From Rhynchospora pubera (lineage: Eukaryota; Streptophyta; Magnoliopsida; Poales; Cyperaceae), in assembly GCA_028095005.1 (NCBI GenBank), contig CM051462.1:127896752-127960751 (forward strand): DNA of 64,000 nucleotides. The letters are read 5' to 3'. Under the pieces are notes generated by a model. The model had not been told where the DNA came from. It ran no database searches and saw only the letters and a list, made by a program, of their open reading frames with translations. The position numbers were made by a program, and so were the translations under genes. The first letter of the stretch is position 1, and each line of letters begins with the position of its first letter. Below, one piece after another: positions 12,271 to 25,069 of the stretch.

Positions 12271-13299
12271 AATAAAATAACAGATTGTAAATTGATATGC
12301 TTGAAGGTTATATATAATGGGATCTATCAGATAAAACATATCATGCTGAACATATAAGCATTAGTAGATCATTAAAGTTTAGTTTCTGGAGAGCTCAACA
12401 TGTACCTGAAGTGCAAGACAAGTCGTATGAAGCCTTAGACTTGCAATATTAGGGAGGTCTCTAAGAAGATTTACATATATGCCAATTGCATATTCATCAA
12501 ATACCGTATCTTCAAAACAAATGTCAGCCTGAGCTAGAGGTGACACATTGTTCAATCTAATTCCTGCTTCTCTGGGATGCTTGATGCTCAAAGAAACAGC
12601 AGCAGGGCAAGAAATATAAACTTCCCCCAATAGAACACACATATTTAAAACGAGCTTCTTCAGAGTATCAGAGGAAATCTCATAAATATCCAAAATACAA
12701 CAATTCATAACCAATTCTTCTAGACTGGGGCATCCTGATAAAACTGCTCTTATGAAATTGTCATACACACTTAGACACGTCAGCTCTAGTTTTTTGAGGG
12801 ATGGAAGGTTCACTATTTCAGGCGCAACAAAAGTGTCAGGAGCATCAAAAGACAACGACATTTCCTCTATTGATGCACAACTGAAAATTGAACTAGGTGG
12901 TTGGATATATTCAACCGTTGAGACATCAATAGATGTAACTCGAGGCCTGCACTTAGCTGCACGGTCAAGAATCTCGATGAAATGAGGAATATCCCTGCTT
13001 GTTACCCCCTCAAATGACAAACCAAATCTTTCTAAGTGTATTGCCTCACGGTGGTCAAATACACCTTTAACAAATTGCAGAAATTTTGTGTGATCCTGAT
13101 CTCCAAGCCATAAATTGTTTTGCTCGAACTGGTTACTATGAAAATCTAGGACTGGTACAAAAGCCCAAAGTTTTGTCCATCGTTTGGATAAAACACAAGT
13201 AGTCACAGTTTCTTTAGTAGTAACAAGAGATAGGATATCAGTAAGGAGTAAGTCGGGCAGATCACTAATCCTATCCACTAAAGAATCTGTACTCTCCAT
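11093..13299 (-). CDS. F-box/LRR-repeat protein
   Basis: Exon 1 13299-12406 (298 codons) opens with a clear F-box: DRISDLPDLLLTDILSLV, then TTCVLSKRWTKLWAFVPVLDF at residues about 9-52. The F-box binds the Skp1 adaptor, making the protein the substrate receptor of an SCF ubiquitin ligase. Leucine-rich segments follow, for example SIEEMSLSFDAPDTF, LPSLKKLELTCLSVY, CPSLEELVMNCCILDIYE and LKKLVLNMC. The donor CAG|GTACATG leads to exon 2 11939-11808 (FENLRILELEGFD, then LPCFLKQAPNLKKV), another LRR typical of FBD-type F-box proteins. A last exon 11251-11093 is in phase (53 codons with stop) but is not a recognisable FBD domain and is the weakest part. The substrate is unknown. A decayed second copy lies upstream at about 14165-15190. 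Confidence 0.83.
12231..12274. repeat. (AAT)n / (AAAT)n microsatellite in F-box gene intron
   Basis: About eleven AAT units followed by AAAT units. It lies in the intron between the first and second exons of the F-box gene. Confidence 0.9.
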
Positions 13300-14164
13300 T
13301 ACACGTGCTCAGAAAAGGTAATTTCTTAAATAATTGGCTGGCTTCAGAGATCTGCATCCAAATTCGAAAAACCATACAAACCAAATTGTTATTTCAAGTT
13401 AAGGTCAACAAAAACAAAAATAAGACGAAATTGAATTCAATTGATCTAATTTCTTTTGACTAAAGAAAAAGGAGAACTGAGAGTGAGTCAAGGAAACCAA
13501 TTTTTTAATTAATACATACCAATTAAACTTATTTACAGTAAAACTCAACAGAAGATCGAGCAATCGATTACATAATATCTCACTTATATCTTCCGTAATC
13601 TATCCTAGCAACAATCTTTTTCTTAACACCAATTGAACAAGGTTGCGGAGAGAACAATAGGGGAAAGTACCTAGAATACAAGGAATTCTCCAAAAAGATC
13701 GCTCGTCGAAAGATCGAGATCTTCTCAAAACAAGGATAACTGGGGAAATCAAAGGGAAATATTAAACTTGCCGATGGATAGATTTAGGGTGGTCGGGTAG
13801 GAGAAGTGCGAGAGAAATTTCGATATAGCAAGAAGTAGAGTGTTTAGGGGTTTATTGATTTTTTTTTTTTTTGGTAGATACCAAAATCTATCCCTATATC
13901 TTTTCAGGAGATAGTGGGAAAGGTTTTCCAGAAGAGACAAAGGAAATAAAAGGATAGACTCCCGGAGGAGAAGGTCCATCCTGAAATCCAGCCGATCCGA
14001 AGGTTAAGGTTTCACTGGAGTTTTAATGTGAAGAGAACTGTATAATAATCAATACGGATGCCTGAAAACTTTCGATTTCACTTGCAAAGAAGATAATGGA
14101 TATTTAGTCAACAATTTGTCTAAGCCAAAACTATTTTATTTGGAGTAGAAGGTTAGTAATTTAT

Positions 14165-15190
14165 GAAAGTGCAATCAACAATACACAAGGAAATCTCCTC
14201 TATTGATCCACAAGTAAAAATTGAATCAAGGAAGGTCAAGAAAATTTACCTGTAGAATGTAGTTACTGCAATGAGTTGTGGCATGCAACATTTTCGTGAA
14301 GAATTTCAAGAACATAAGAGAGGTGCTTCTCATACCAAAATACACAAAACCAAAGTATTCGAGAGCATGAGGTTTAAAGTCATCATTGACCAAACGTAAC
14401 CACATTCTTCCCTCTCATCCTTTTCTTTTCTTTTTTTTCCCTTTTGGGTATTCAAGCCCATAGGCACATTCTTCCTCTCATTGTACCAATAATTGAAGTC
14501 ACAAAAATTGAAGAACTCCGTCTCTCTTTTTTTTTTATAAAATATATGGTAGCCCGATCCTCCCAACATTGGGGTCGAATTGAAAACAATACAAAGAAAA
14601 AGCATTTCATCATCCTTCTGGACAAAGTTCAAGTGTTCAAGCCCTCTTTAGCACTTGATAAAAGTGGGATATGACTTCAAAGCCAGTAAGACAAATCACT
14701 GATCTCATCAACCAGAGAGTCTAATTTGTCCACAACTCACACTTTAAGAGGCAATATCTCAAACACCTAGCAAGCAAGATCAGCAGTAGGATATAAAAAG
14801 AAACCAAGCAACACCATTTACTATCTGAAATTAAGGCTTACTTTAAATAACAAGACTTTTAAATAAAAAAACCTTAATAATTTAAGTAAGAGTTTTAAAT
14901 CTAACTACTGTAACATTTCTCTCTTGAAAAGGACACAGAAATAGGATGGTGAAGCCAAAGAAACCAAATTTTCAATTACACTAAAGCCTATGAACAATAT
15001 AATCCGCAAAAAGGAGTACTTAATTGTAAGATATTCTCGTCAATTTCATGATCCATCCTAGCATCAACTATTTTTAATCTATCCAAATGAACAAGTTTGT
15101 GGTATAGGATATAAATTAAACAAAAAATAAAAAAATAAAAAAAGCGAGCCAGAGAGAAAGGGTAGGGAGAGAACTAACTCTACTTATACT
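14165..15190 (-). pseudogene. Decayed second copy of the F-box gene and its 5' flank
   Basis: Several blocks match the F-box gene at 11093-13299 and its upstream DNA in the same order and orientation. 14192-14235 (CCTCTATTGATCCACAAG, then AAAATTGAA) matches 12864-12895. 14690-14740 read on the minus strand gives KLDSLVDEISDLS, the counterpart of the N-terminal STDSLVDRISDLP, but runs into a stop instead of LLLTDIL. 14930-15110 matches the upstream DNA at about 13480-13640 (CCATCCTAGCATCAAC versus CTATCCTAGCAACAATC). Most of the LRR region is missing, and about 14330-14660 is unrelated inserted DNA. Because intron-side and promoter DNA are shared, this is a segmental tandem duplicate, not a processed copy. 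No complete open frame survives. Confidence 0.7.
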
Positions 15191-16474
15191 GGAAGAAAAT
15201 TGTAAAGTATATCGCTTTGGAGATCATCGCAAGTGAGAGAGGCTGGAGCGACAAATAAACAGGATAAATACAGTAGAATTGAATTGGGTTCGAGCCGTTC
15301 GGTTAGAAAATAAATAAAAAAAAACGATGCAGAGAAAAATTGGTGGGAACTGGAAAGTCATTCCGAAAATATGCGAAATTATGCTGACCGGTTCGATGGA
15401 AGTAATTTTTTTAAGGAAAAAAAATAGAAACTTAAACAGAACTAAATAATAATTTTTGGAATTAATTAATTTTTAAGAGTGAGATGGAAAACTAATATCA
15501 TAACTTCTTAAGTTCATAGTCAACAAACACTATTTTAATGTCATTTTATAGAATATTTATGCTTCTTAATATTCATAACAATCTTGTCAAACACATCACA
15601 AAATGCATAAATATTTTGGATAGGTTATACTGACGCTAAATTTATTTGAGATCCGCGACATCTAATCAAACTATTATAAAATTATTTAAAAAAAACTATT
15701 ATAAAATTTTAAAAAAGAATTACGTATATCTTATTTATAATTCAGATAAATTACGTATAAAGTTTGGTGCAATTAGACAATCAGTTGACATCAATTGGGT
15801 CAATTTTTGTTCCAAAATTTTTTTCTCATCTTTATGAACAGAATAATGTTTTTTTTTTCAAACTGATATGTATGACTTAATTATTTTGTTATGTTCCAGA
15901 TATATTTTTTTCTGTTCATAATATTACACACATTGGCGTTCATGATTAAAAGTTTATAGATATTATTATTTTCTTTGGGACTTCAAAAGTTTTTAATATA
16001 AATTTCGATGTACAGATTCGGAAACAGAAAACAAAATTTATTTGGCTCCTTTTAATATTAAGATTAAGATCCTATTGAAAAAAATAACATGCATATCTAA
16101 CTCTCATGGATTTGCAAATTGTCGAAAAGGGGATACAAAATTCTAAATTTCTTACTCCTGAAATAGAAATAGGTAAATGTTATTATTATTTATTATAGTC
16201 CATAGTACTTAATTGTTTTCTGAAGAAAAGATCATGTAATTATAATTTATTAAAATTGGAGGACATGATACTAAGTATTTTCTAACAGGGGCCATCTGGT
16301 AAACTAAACTACTTAGTACTGTAAAGTGTTGTAAAGTCTCCCCGGTGAAGTGTCAACATCGAGCCCGTCCGTCACATTTCAAAACGGAGCAAATAAATGA
16401 AATAAATAAAAAATAACAGGAGAAAACGAGACAGAAATAGAACGAAAGAGAGAATTTAAAAGAGAGAAGAGGGA
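15191..16474. other. Intergenic region upstream of augmin subunit 2
   Basis: AT-rich, with no gene recognised. The last 150 bases become GC-richer and purine-rich (GAAAGAGAGAATTT, then AAAGAGAGAAGAGGGA) just before the augmin ATG at 16475, consistent with a promoter and 5' leader. Confidence 0.45.
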
Positions 16475-18577
16475 ATGTCAGTGTGGGGAGAGACGAACTG
16501 GGGAGGCGGTGGGACTGGGAGGAAGGCGCCGCCGGTGAAGCGCCAGGCCGGAGGCATGGCGGAGGCCCTCTCCATTGCCTCCGATCTCGGGTTTTCCATT
16601 CCCACCCCTCAGGTTTCCCATATTTCCAAATTCTACCTCCTTTTCTCCCTTGTGTAATTAGGTGCATACTCAGGTTCACTAGATCTTTCTCAAATTCAGT
16701 TTAGTTCTTTTCACAGTAGCTCTTTCAGATCTCTTTTTCTGAATTTAACTGTTTATAGAACGGATTATAGGTCTCAATTTTAAACTCTGATTATGCAACA
16801 ACTATTCCCTTTTCCTTTTGCATCCCTTTCTAATCTTATATTCACCAATAGGAAGATCAAGCTAATCTTGACAAAGGCGATGAATTGGTGAAAATCTTAA
16901 GGGAGCTAACCTCTGTCCAACGCAATCTCGCCAATATGCAAGTTGAACTACAAGGAAGAAAGGTTCATTTTTATATGAAATCACATTTTCAAATTGCATA
17001 TTGTATTATTTAGGGGTCATCTGGTTAGGGACTTATCCATAATGTTCCTGTTTTTGCTTTGCTAAATTCTTATCTGCTGTTGTTTTATTGGCTGGTACTG
17101 GCATACTGATTTACCTGCACTATTGTATGAAACAATGCAAACTGATAGGTAGGGACCAACATCTCAACACGACATCAATACACTGGTACATTCTGTCCAA
17201 TACTACCACGGTACATAGGGTGGTGTGGGCTCTTTGTATTATTCAAAATTATAAATGACTATATCATCAATCTTACAGGATGATAAAAATATTGCGCACC
17301 TCACGCATGTCAGCGAAATGGAGAAGAAATGTGAATCCCTGGCGAGAATAACCTCTATTCTCAAGGATGTAATTCAGAATAAGGTGACTGAACTATCTGA
17401 ATTAAGTTTACTTATTTATCTTTCTAATCAGATTACTTTTCATGGATATTCTACTTTGATAAAATTGCAATGTAAATATTTTTTTTCTTATAGGATCGAA
17501 TAATTGCTCGGCTTCAACAGCCATACTCGATTGACTGCATTCCAGTGGAAGCTGAGTATCAGGTAACTTCACTTACACTATTCTATTTTCATAGATATTT
17601 CAGATTACACTGTCTACCAGGAACATGTGTATTACTATAACTTGTATCACTTATAATTGTAACCTTATTCTAGTCTAACTGTTCAAGCCATGTTACAATG
17701 ACAGTTCTTTTGTTTTATTTTTTGAACAAAGTCATTTTTGTTTTGTTTGTTTGCTGAATTATTTATACATGTCTTTCATTTGAAATGTTGCATAGAAACA
17801 ATTCTCTGAGTTATTGCTGAAGGCAGCTAGCGATTATGAGGCATTAACAGCATCAGTTGGTGATTTTCAGTGGAGTCAAAATTTCAGAGAATCCCCATCT
17901 GTTTGGGGCGTAAGTTTGCAAACTGCCTCTTGTTGTAATTTATTTAATCTACTATTTATCTGAACTACAATATGATTCTCAATATAACTGCAAATGTTCT
18001 TATGCCATGAATTCTCTGTTCTTGGAGAGTATTCAAGGCTTGGAATATTGTGATTTTTTTTTTATGATTATTTGACCCGTGTAACCATATCTTAGGTAGG
18101 TTACCTGAAACCCAAGCTCAAGTAGCTTTAACATAGTGAAACTTGTAAACTTAATTACCTCTATAGGTAAAGTCCATGATAGATATCACAATTCTAGTTT
18201 TTGCACAAACAAAGAGCAATACATTGGATATTCCAATGTTACAAGTGTTTTACAACATTTTCTTGATGACTTTAATTATTATGTCTCATTTTGACAACAT
18301 AAAGGAAATGTTGCGTCCCATCCCTGCGGCGCTTTCATCATGCACACGCTTTTTTGAGGCAATGTTTGCCATGCGAGAATCTTTTGCGACCCTTCAGCAA
18401 CTTCGTGTGGGTCCCCATGACCCATCTTCAGCATCTCCCAAGACACCTGCTGATTTTTCTGATAGAGACTCGAGCTTCCTGTCACCAGCTGAAAGTTTCA
18501 TGATTGATGGTTTCAGTGAGGCCAAGGATGGTGCAATTGATCACAGGAGGCTTGCTTGGCCTAAGAGAGGAATTTAA
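16475..18577 (+). CDS. AUG2: Augmin complex subunit 2
   Basis: Six exons: 16475-16612, 16852-16962, 17279-17383, 17494-17562, 17796-17909, 18305-18577. All junctions are in phase 0 and the total is 269 codons. The conserved blocks of plant AUG2 are all present: MAEALSIASDLGF in exon 1, RELTSVQRNLANMQVELQGR, DDKNIAHLTHV then LKDVIQNK, DRIIARLQQPYSIDCIPVEA, KQFSELLLKAASDYEALTAS and EMLRPIPAALSSCTRFFEAM. AUG2 is a coiled-coil subunit of the eight-part augmin complex. Augmin recruits gamma-tubulin ring complexes to existing microtubules for branching nucleation in spindles, phragmoplasts and cortical arrays. Length and exon structure fit an intact single-copy housekeeping gene. The first ATG is used because the conserved N-terminal block follows in frame. 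Confidence 0.96.
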
Positions 18578-18728
18578 AATTTTCATGTTATTTTTCTTTT
18601 ACTTTGTTGTGTTCTTTTTGTGTTGTGGTTATCATATAATTAAAAGACCTTAACATATCTTCAGGCTTATTTAATTGTTTGCTCTTGGTGGGCATGTCCT
18701 TGAAATTCTCACAGCAGTGTCATGCAAC

Positions 18729-19037
18729 TAGGGTGTCAAACGTTAACAATGGAAGTAGAACAGGGTGTTCCATTTCTGTTCTGTTCCTGTTCCGTTCCAC
18801 CACACGTAAATAAAATCCATTCTGTTTACGTTCCGTTTTGTAAAACAGAACAGTTTTTTGTTCTGTTCTCCATTTTCCATTGATTTCAACCTAGTTTTTG
18901 GTAAACGAAACACTAACGTTTTATCGGTACCATTTTCGTTCCGTTTTCAGAAACGAAACTCATTTCCATTCTGTTAGCTGTTCCATTTTGGACGGAACGG
19001 AACAGAAATATGCGAAACGAAATCGTTGACAGCCCTA
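18729..19037. mobile_element. hAT-type MITE, copy 3
   Basis: A 309-bp element with inverted termini TAGGGTGTCAAACG and TAGGGCTGTCAACG (the latter as reverse complement of the right end). It is flanked by 8-bp repeats CATGCAAC / CATGCAAG at 18721-18728 and 19038-19045, seven of eight identical. The interior consists of alternating GTTCCGTTC, GTTCTGTTC and GAACGGAAC words. It lies just 3' of the augmin gene. Confidence 0.9.
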
Positions 19038-19045
19038 CATGCAAG

Positions 19046-20238
19046 GTAGAGACTAATACCGCTTTCGTTCTAAATAAATAAATAATGAAATTGACGAGTG
19101 TAATTTATGGCCATCCAAAATATTTCCACCGGATTTACGATCTAAGGAAACAACTTTCACTTTTGATTGTTCATCTTTTCAATGGGTTTGCTTTGACACA
19201 TGATTGCAGCTGGTAACCTTTTACATTGCCCAAACATAACAGGAAAATAGGAAATGCGAACTCAAAAGCATACTACTAGATTACATAAAAGTGACTCCAA
19301 GTGCAAAATTTTCATTACAATTTACAAAGAGTCAAAGACCATAAAGAAGATCAGATTTTACAGAAAGATCTTGGATGAAACAAGGAACAGCTGGTGCATG
19401 CCAGTTTTTTGACTGCCTATCTCTATTTTGCGCCTCTTGAAGAAACTACTGTTATGTTACATATTTACAATTCAACCTATCAGACTAGATGAAGTTATTA
19501 GAACAGATACAGAACCCATTTTGTTAATACACACTTCAAGGGAACTTCCTAAACATCCAAAATTTGCTTCAATCAGAAGCTGCAAATTTTCAATTGGATT
19601 ATTCATGTGCTAAACTGGAGACAGCTCTACCTCACGTCTGTAATTCCTTCGAAACATTCATCATGCACCATTTGGAAACACGAGAGTTTCTGTATTATCC
19701 TTGCAAAATGCCAGCATATACCACCTTAAGCAACCATCATCTTACTTTTAGAACACTACAATTAATCCTTCCCACTTCACACCTACAAGGCAGCAGGGGG
19801 ATCCTCATTTTGCCACATTTTGTAGTAGTCACGAAGATAAGACCATTGGAGTAAATACTTACAGGTCTCCACTTTTTCTCATGTTGTCATCAGAGAGGAT
19901 TTTATATAACAAGATCTCCACATACGAGGGGCATGTTCGCAGGCTAGTCTGAGCCACGGAATGGACATGCCAACTTATGGCTATAGGAAATCCCACACGG
20001 GAACGGAGCCCTGTGGTTGATTGGTGCGCTGTGGATTGGAACCGACAAATTGTAATGCTTGCATATCAGCTGCTGTGTAACTCTGTATACATGTCATACG
20101 TCGATCTAATTCAGTATAGGAAAAATTTTCATGCCTATTAGATAACCAAGAGTGTTAAGCTCAAAAACATAAAAATAACCTTCATGATCCTCAAATGGAT
20201 AATGTTTTAAACGTTTCATAGGAGCATGCATAGTATTT
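19046..20238. other. Intergenic and 3' flank of the FAR1-related gene
   Basis: No gene is recognised. Open frames at 19428-19854 on the plus strand lack any family signature. Part of this is expected to be the 3' untranslated region of the minus-strand FAR1-related gene ending near 20239. Confidence 0.4.
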
Positions 20239-23200
20239 TTACATGTGGGAATTGAGATGGCATTTATATGTTTTTTGCATCCCTCTTTTTTGCAGGTATA
20301 AACGTTTTGTTACCAGAACCTACATTACATGAAAGGCACCGATTATTGGAGACATAAATTAGCTCAGTAATAGAGATTACCTGAGACAAGTGGTTACTAG
20401 GATGGAAATGTGGTTGCTGCAATGAGGGAAGTGAAGCTCCCTGGCCAAATTTTAAAAAATAATGTGAGTTGGCCATTGAAATGAACATTAGAGTCATTAG
20501 TTTTAAACTATACCTGATGAGACATAGCTTGGTAGAAGCAGAACATACCTGACCAAATTGGGAAATATTATTTATGGTTTGTGCTGTACCAACACCAAAT
20601 CGAGGTGCAAGCAAAAATTGTCCCTGAAAATAACGTATTTTTCAATAATCAATTTCTTTTTTTTATATATTTATTTATTTAATCATTTGCTTGCAAGTAT
20701 AGATTCATCAATTGAGCAAACACCTTAATTGTCTTATTAACTGTAACACCTCAACATGTTTTCTCTAGCATTATTTAATCAATTTTGGAAAGGGTGCAAA
20801 GAGAAGACCATTTTTTTTCCTTTCATTTAGTGACAAGGGAAGCAATGTAGAGTAGTTGAGTAATTCGTGAAGAAAGTTGCAATGGTATTTCAAAGTTTTA
20901 TAAGCATCCTGCAGAGAGGAGCACGCTTTTACTTTAAAAGTGAATGTTGGAATGACATCTGAAGTCTCAAGACACCTTCCTCATCCATACAGCTAACTAT
21001 ACATTTAATTCCATAATACAAAGATCTCCCAAACTACCACCTCACCAATTCAGAAAGACAGAGACTGCAAAGAAGGGTGGTTCAGGTCATTTTAAGGGAC
21101 TTCCTAGTTTAATAAACGTCCTTAGGGCTTTATCTAAACACTTGTTGAAATAATGAAATTGAAAACAAATAACCTGGATAAGATGAGTAGGATTAAGAAA
21201 CTGGTTGTTATTAGTAGCAGCACTTTGAGAACTTGAGGCTGCAATTATACCCATCTCATCTTCTCTTGGTTGATATTGAACTGGAGTCTCCATTTCTTCA
21301 CTCCGTCCCACATCTGATAGAGAGATATTAAGCAATTCAAACATAGTCAGAGAGCAAGAAATACAAATATGTATTGATTTAATAACAAATATTGAATGTT
21401 TGAAAGTAATCAGTGTTTATATCACAACAGGTAATATATTAGTGTAATGGCTTTTCAAATTACACATGAATAAGCTGAGAGAGTATATTGAGTTAACGTT
21501 TGAACCTTAGGTGTTGAGTGACTCAAATTTGAAAATATGTTAAATGCACCTCATATGTAGATGGTGTGAACAATACACAAAATTTGAAAGACAAAAGAGT
21601 AGAAGTACAATAGAAAGGAATCAAATCCAAACGAACCTTTTCTCCTTTTATTTCCCTCAAATTCAGATTGAGCCTTTTTCCTCTTTACCTTCCCAATTTC
21701 ACCAACACTTCTACCAATAATCACATTCTCATTAGGCGCCAAACCAGTTCGCACCTCATTTGTCAAATTTCCAATATTCTGCTTTTCACTGGCACCTGCC
21801 TGTGAGATCCTCTCTACTTGCTCAAACATATGATCTGTCTGGTTCACTACTAGAGAGAAGATTTCATCGTTTTCAGAGGCCTTTAAAGCAATTTTGTACA
21901 AATTTTGGTACAGTGAGACATATTGGTCTTGTGCAGACAAAACCACATTCATATTCCCACTACTATTATCTAAACCCTTTGCTTTTGCATCCTTCCTCCA
22001 TCGTCTTGAGATTAAATTTGCAGGAATTTCTTTCATATTTCTCAATTCAAATACCTTTAGCACATGGCAACATATCATACCAGCGCGTTCAAATCTCTTA
22101 CAGGTACACAAAACCGTACCATCTGATGAGTCAAACCTGACAAGGTGCTCCTTGGGTACACCTTTCAGCGTCACCACATACTCAGACAGAGACCCAAAGT
22201 CGTCACATGTATATGCAATGCAGTCTATTAATTTTTCATATTCTCCCCTGAAATTTCCAAGAATAGCAGGTGTGTACACATTTGCTGCATACCATAGAAT
22301 TTGGATCGGAGGTACTCTTGGTGGGTTGTGGTTTGATTCATAATCTGCTTGTTCTTCTTTTTGGCACCTCTCTTCTGACAAAATTTCAAAAAAGCTCAGA
22401 AAACTTGAAAAACTCTTGTCAGGTTCCAAGGGCCCTCTCAGTAAATCACACAAATTTTCATCCCTTAGAGAGGTTTCTATATCAGCCAAAAATACATGCT
22501 GGTTGTATGGAGGGGCCCACTTTGCTCTGTCTTCAAATAATTTACACAACCACACATTATCTTTAAGATTTTCCCTCTCTAACATGGAATCCCAAGTGGA
22601 TATAAACTCTTCTTCTTCTTCCAAATGGAATAAACACTGCACTAAATCACGTGATAAATTCTCTGATGCCTCAGGAACAAACCCTAGCTCCTTGACAGCA
22701 GCCTTATATATCTGATAAGTGCAAAAAAGCTGCACTGAACTAGTCCAGATGGCTGTCGCTATTTGATTAATGTTTTCACACCTCTCAGTTAGAACTGTCT
22801 TAGGTATCTTTCCACCCATAGATGCAGCAAATGTCTCAAAGAGCCATCTGATGGACTCACTTGAATTATCATACAGCAATGCTGTACCAAAAGTCACAAT
22901 TTGCTTATGGTGGTTTTGACCTAAAAACAAGGCCAAGGGCCTCCCAAAATTTAAAACCCTAAATGTAGTATCAAGACACACTACGTCACCAAAGTATCTA
23001 TAATCTATCATATTTTTCGAATTAGCCCAAAAGAAGTTTGTCATTTGGTCAGATTCATCCAATTGCACTGCATAATAGAACAATGGATCTTCACCTTTCA
23101 TCCTTCGAAAATATTCTAATAATGCCTCTGAGTCCCCTTTTACTATACTCATCGACCGTTTCACCCTTATGTAGTTCTTGTACCCTGCAGGGATCAGGCT

Positions 23201-25069
23201 GGCAGTGTTGTCCAATCCAGGTCTGACTTCAGCCTTAATCAAACTCATTTGTGAATTTAACAGCTGCATATCTAATGGAGCAGACAATGGATGGTTGTGA
23301 TCGGGTATAAATTCAGAAACCCTGTACCTGCCCCTTGAATCTGTCTTTATAGCCATGCGGGCCTGGCAACCTGTACGGGTCTCAGGCCGCACCCGCTTTG
23401 ATTCATTTTTGGGCTTGAATCCCTCGCGGGAGCAGACAAATGTGCGGGACCGAGTTGTATTTTTCGATGTTTTATCCCACCATCCTTTACGCACGGTAAA
23501 TCCAATGTTGCTTGCATAATTTATATAATATTCATAAGCTTTTTCTTCTGATTCAAAGGCCATGCCAACTAATGGAAAACCGCTTGCAATTGCCTCTTCA
23601 AGTGCTTCTGCGGGTAAGTTGGGTTCTTCTCCTTCTTCAATTTCAACTCGTTGTGATTCGCCAGTTGTTTTATCATCTTCTTGGTGTGAGGTCTGCAGAA
23701 GGGATCATGAATTTTATGTAATTTTTGCATATCACCACCAAAATTCAAAAGTTATGACTATATGCCATGTAAAATTAATCATTATGCATATAAGTCCATA
23801 TAAGACCTCTTTTGATAGTATACATAAACAGTCTACTTCTGGTAAATGCACATTTATTCAAGGAACTAGTATGTGCATGAAGCACACATGGAGACCCTGA
23901 CTGGTACTACCAATGTGGCAAGTATATAGTACTGTGATGATATTTACGGACCTCACCAGAGCAGATCAGGATCTAATATCACACAAATTTACTGGGTACC
24001 AATAGCCTCTCTGTAATGCTGTTTTTTTTTTCTGGCAGTGGAAACTGCTTTGTGTTCCAGTTCCAATCATAATTGAAAACATAACACCTAATAATAAGTT
24101 CAACTTCCTACATTCTATTCTACAATGGAAAAATTTCCACCTGAATTTCTTCTTTACTAAGAAACTTCCCTCCAACACCTCTTAGTCGTCGTTCAGCAAG
24201 CGCTTGACGAGATTGTATCTACAAAAAAAAAAAAGTTAAATACTATTTCAGTTCAGAATTTATTTTAAAAGCAGCTATTGGATTTATTCAAATCAATAAA
24301 CCACCTTAGTAGTCCTGTTCACAGCTTGACGGCTGTTCCTCTTTTGCATGTACTTCAATATTATATCCCTCCTTTCTTCATGTGTATATCTCGAAACCCT
24401 AATTCCAAGCTCTCGTAAAAGCTTCGAATGTCCGGGGTTATTCACCAATGGCACCTTATCTCCTCTTCCTCTCAACAAATCCAATTTCTCACCATCTTCA
24501 CAGTCATCATTGTTACTGATACTCCCTTCATTGATCATATCCAACTCAATTTCATTTTGATCTTTTTTTTTGTAAGTGCCCCGTTTCCTCTTTGCACTTT
24601 CACCCTCGTCAGATTTTCCCTTTTCGCAAATAAACCCTTGCATCACCAAAATTCGGGAACCTTGAAATCTTTTACCGTTTCCCATTTTAACCTTAAACCC
24701 CAATCTGTCTCCATATGCACTGTAGTAAGATTTAGCAGCTGAAACAGAATCGAACTCCATACCGACAGCTGGGAGCAACCCCTCAGTTTCAGTAGGCCCC
24801 ACTTCCAGTGAGAGTAAGTCGTCGTGGGAATGTTCCAAAACGACCTTCGACACGGTCCAGCGGCCCGCGTCGGTACGCACCACCTCCATTCCCGCAGGGC
24901 ACTGGACGGGTCCAGTTCCATCGGAGGAGGCTGGTTCCACTTCCACGTGCTTGCTTCCAATTCCTTCTTCTATCGCGGTTTCGGCCGGTTCATCAAACGG
25001 ATTCGGGTCGGGATCAGGGGGCTCGTTAGTGAATTCGGGTGTTGCTTCTGCTTCTGAGATCTGTAACAT
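20239..25069 (-). CDS. FAR1-RELATED SEQUENCE (FHY3/FAR1 family) protein, domesticated MULE transposase
   Basis: Minus-strand exons: 25069-24305, 24218-24141, 23692-21637, 21313-21174, 20623-20549, 20440-20381 and a tentative last exon 20319-20239. All are in phase, about 1084 codons. The large exon holds a complete FAR1 zinc finger (residues about 324-417: FESEEKAYEYYINYASNIGF to TGCQARM and DHNHPL), a MULE transposase-like domain (GDVVCLDTTFR near 520) and a SWIM zinc finger (CTC, then CCH, about 810-824). Family members are nuclear transcription factors of light and development signalling derived from Mutator transposases. The second catalytic position, T-D-Q in relatives, reads TERC, and the usual C..WH motif reads CTYQI, so transposase activity looks lost. 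Exon 1 adds two partial FAR1 segments: a C-half at 57-82 (ending VLEHSHD) and an N-half at 101-151 (FDSVSAAKSYYSAYGDRLGF). The start at 25069 is the first ATG in the conserved-looking part. Confidence 0.92.

Noticed and set aside
16483..16704. Glycine/arginine-rich frame overlapping augmin exon 1
   Set aside because: Shadow of the GC-rich first exon of the augmin gene in another frame.
21760..22715. Several plus-strand frames over the FAR1-related gene
   Set aside because: Antisense shadows of the large minus-strand coding exon.
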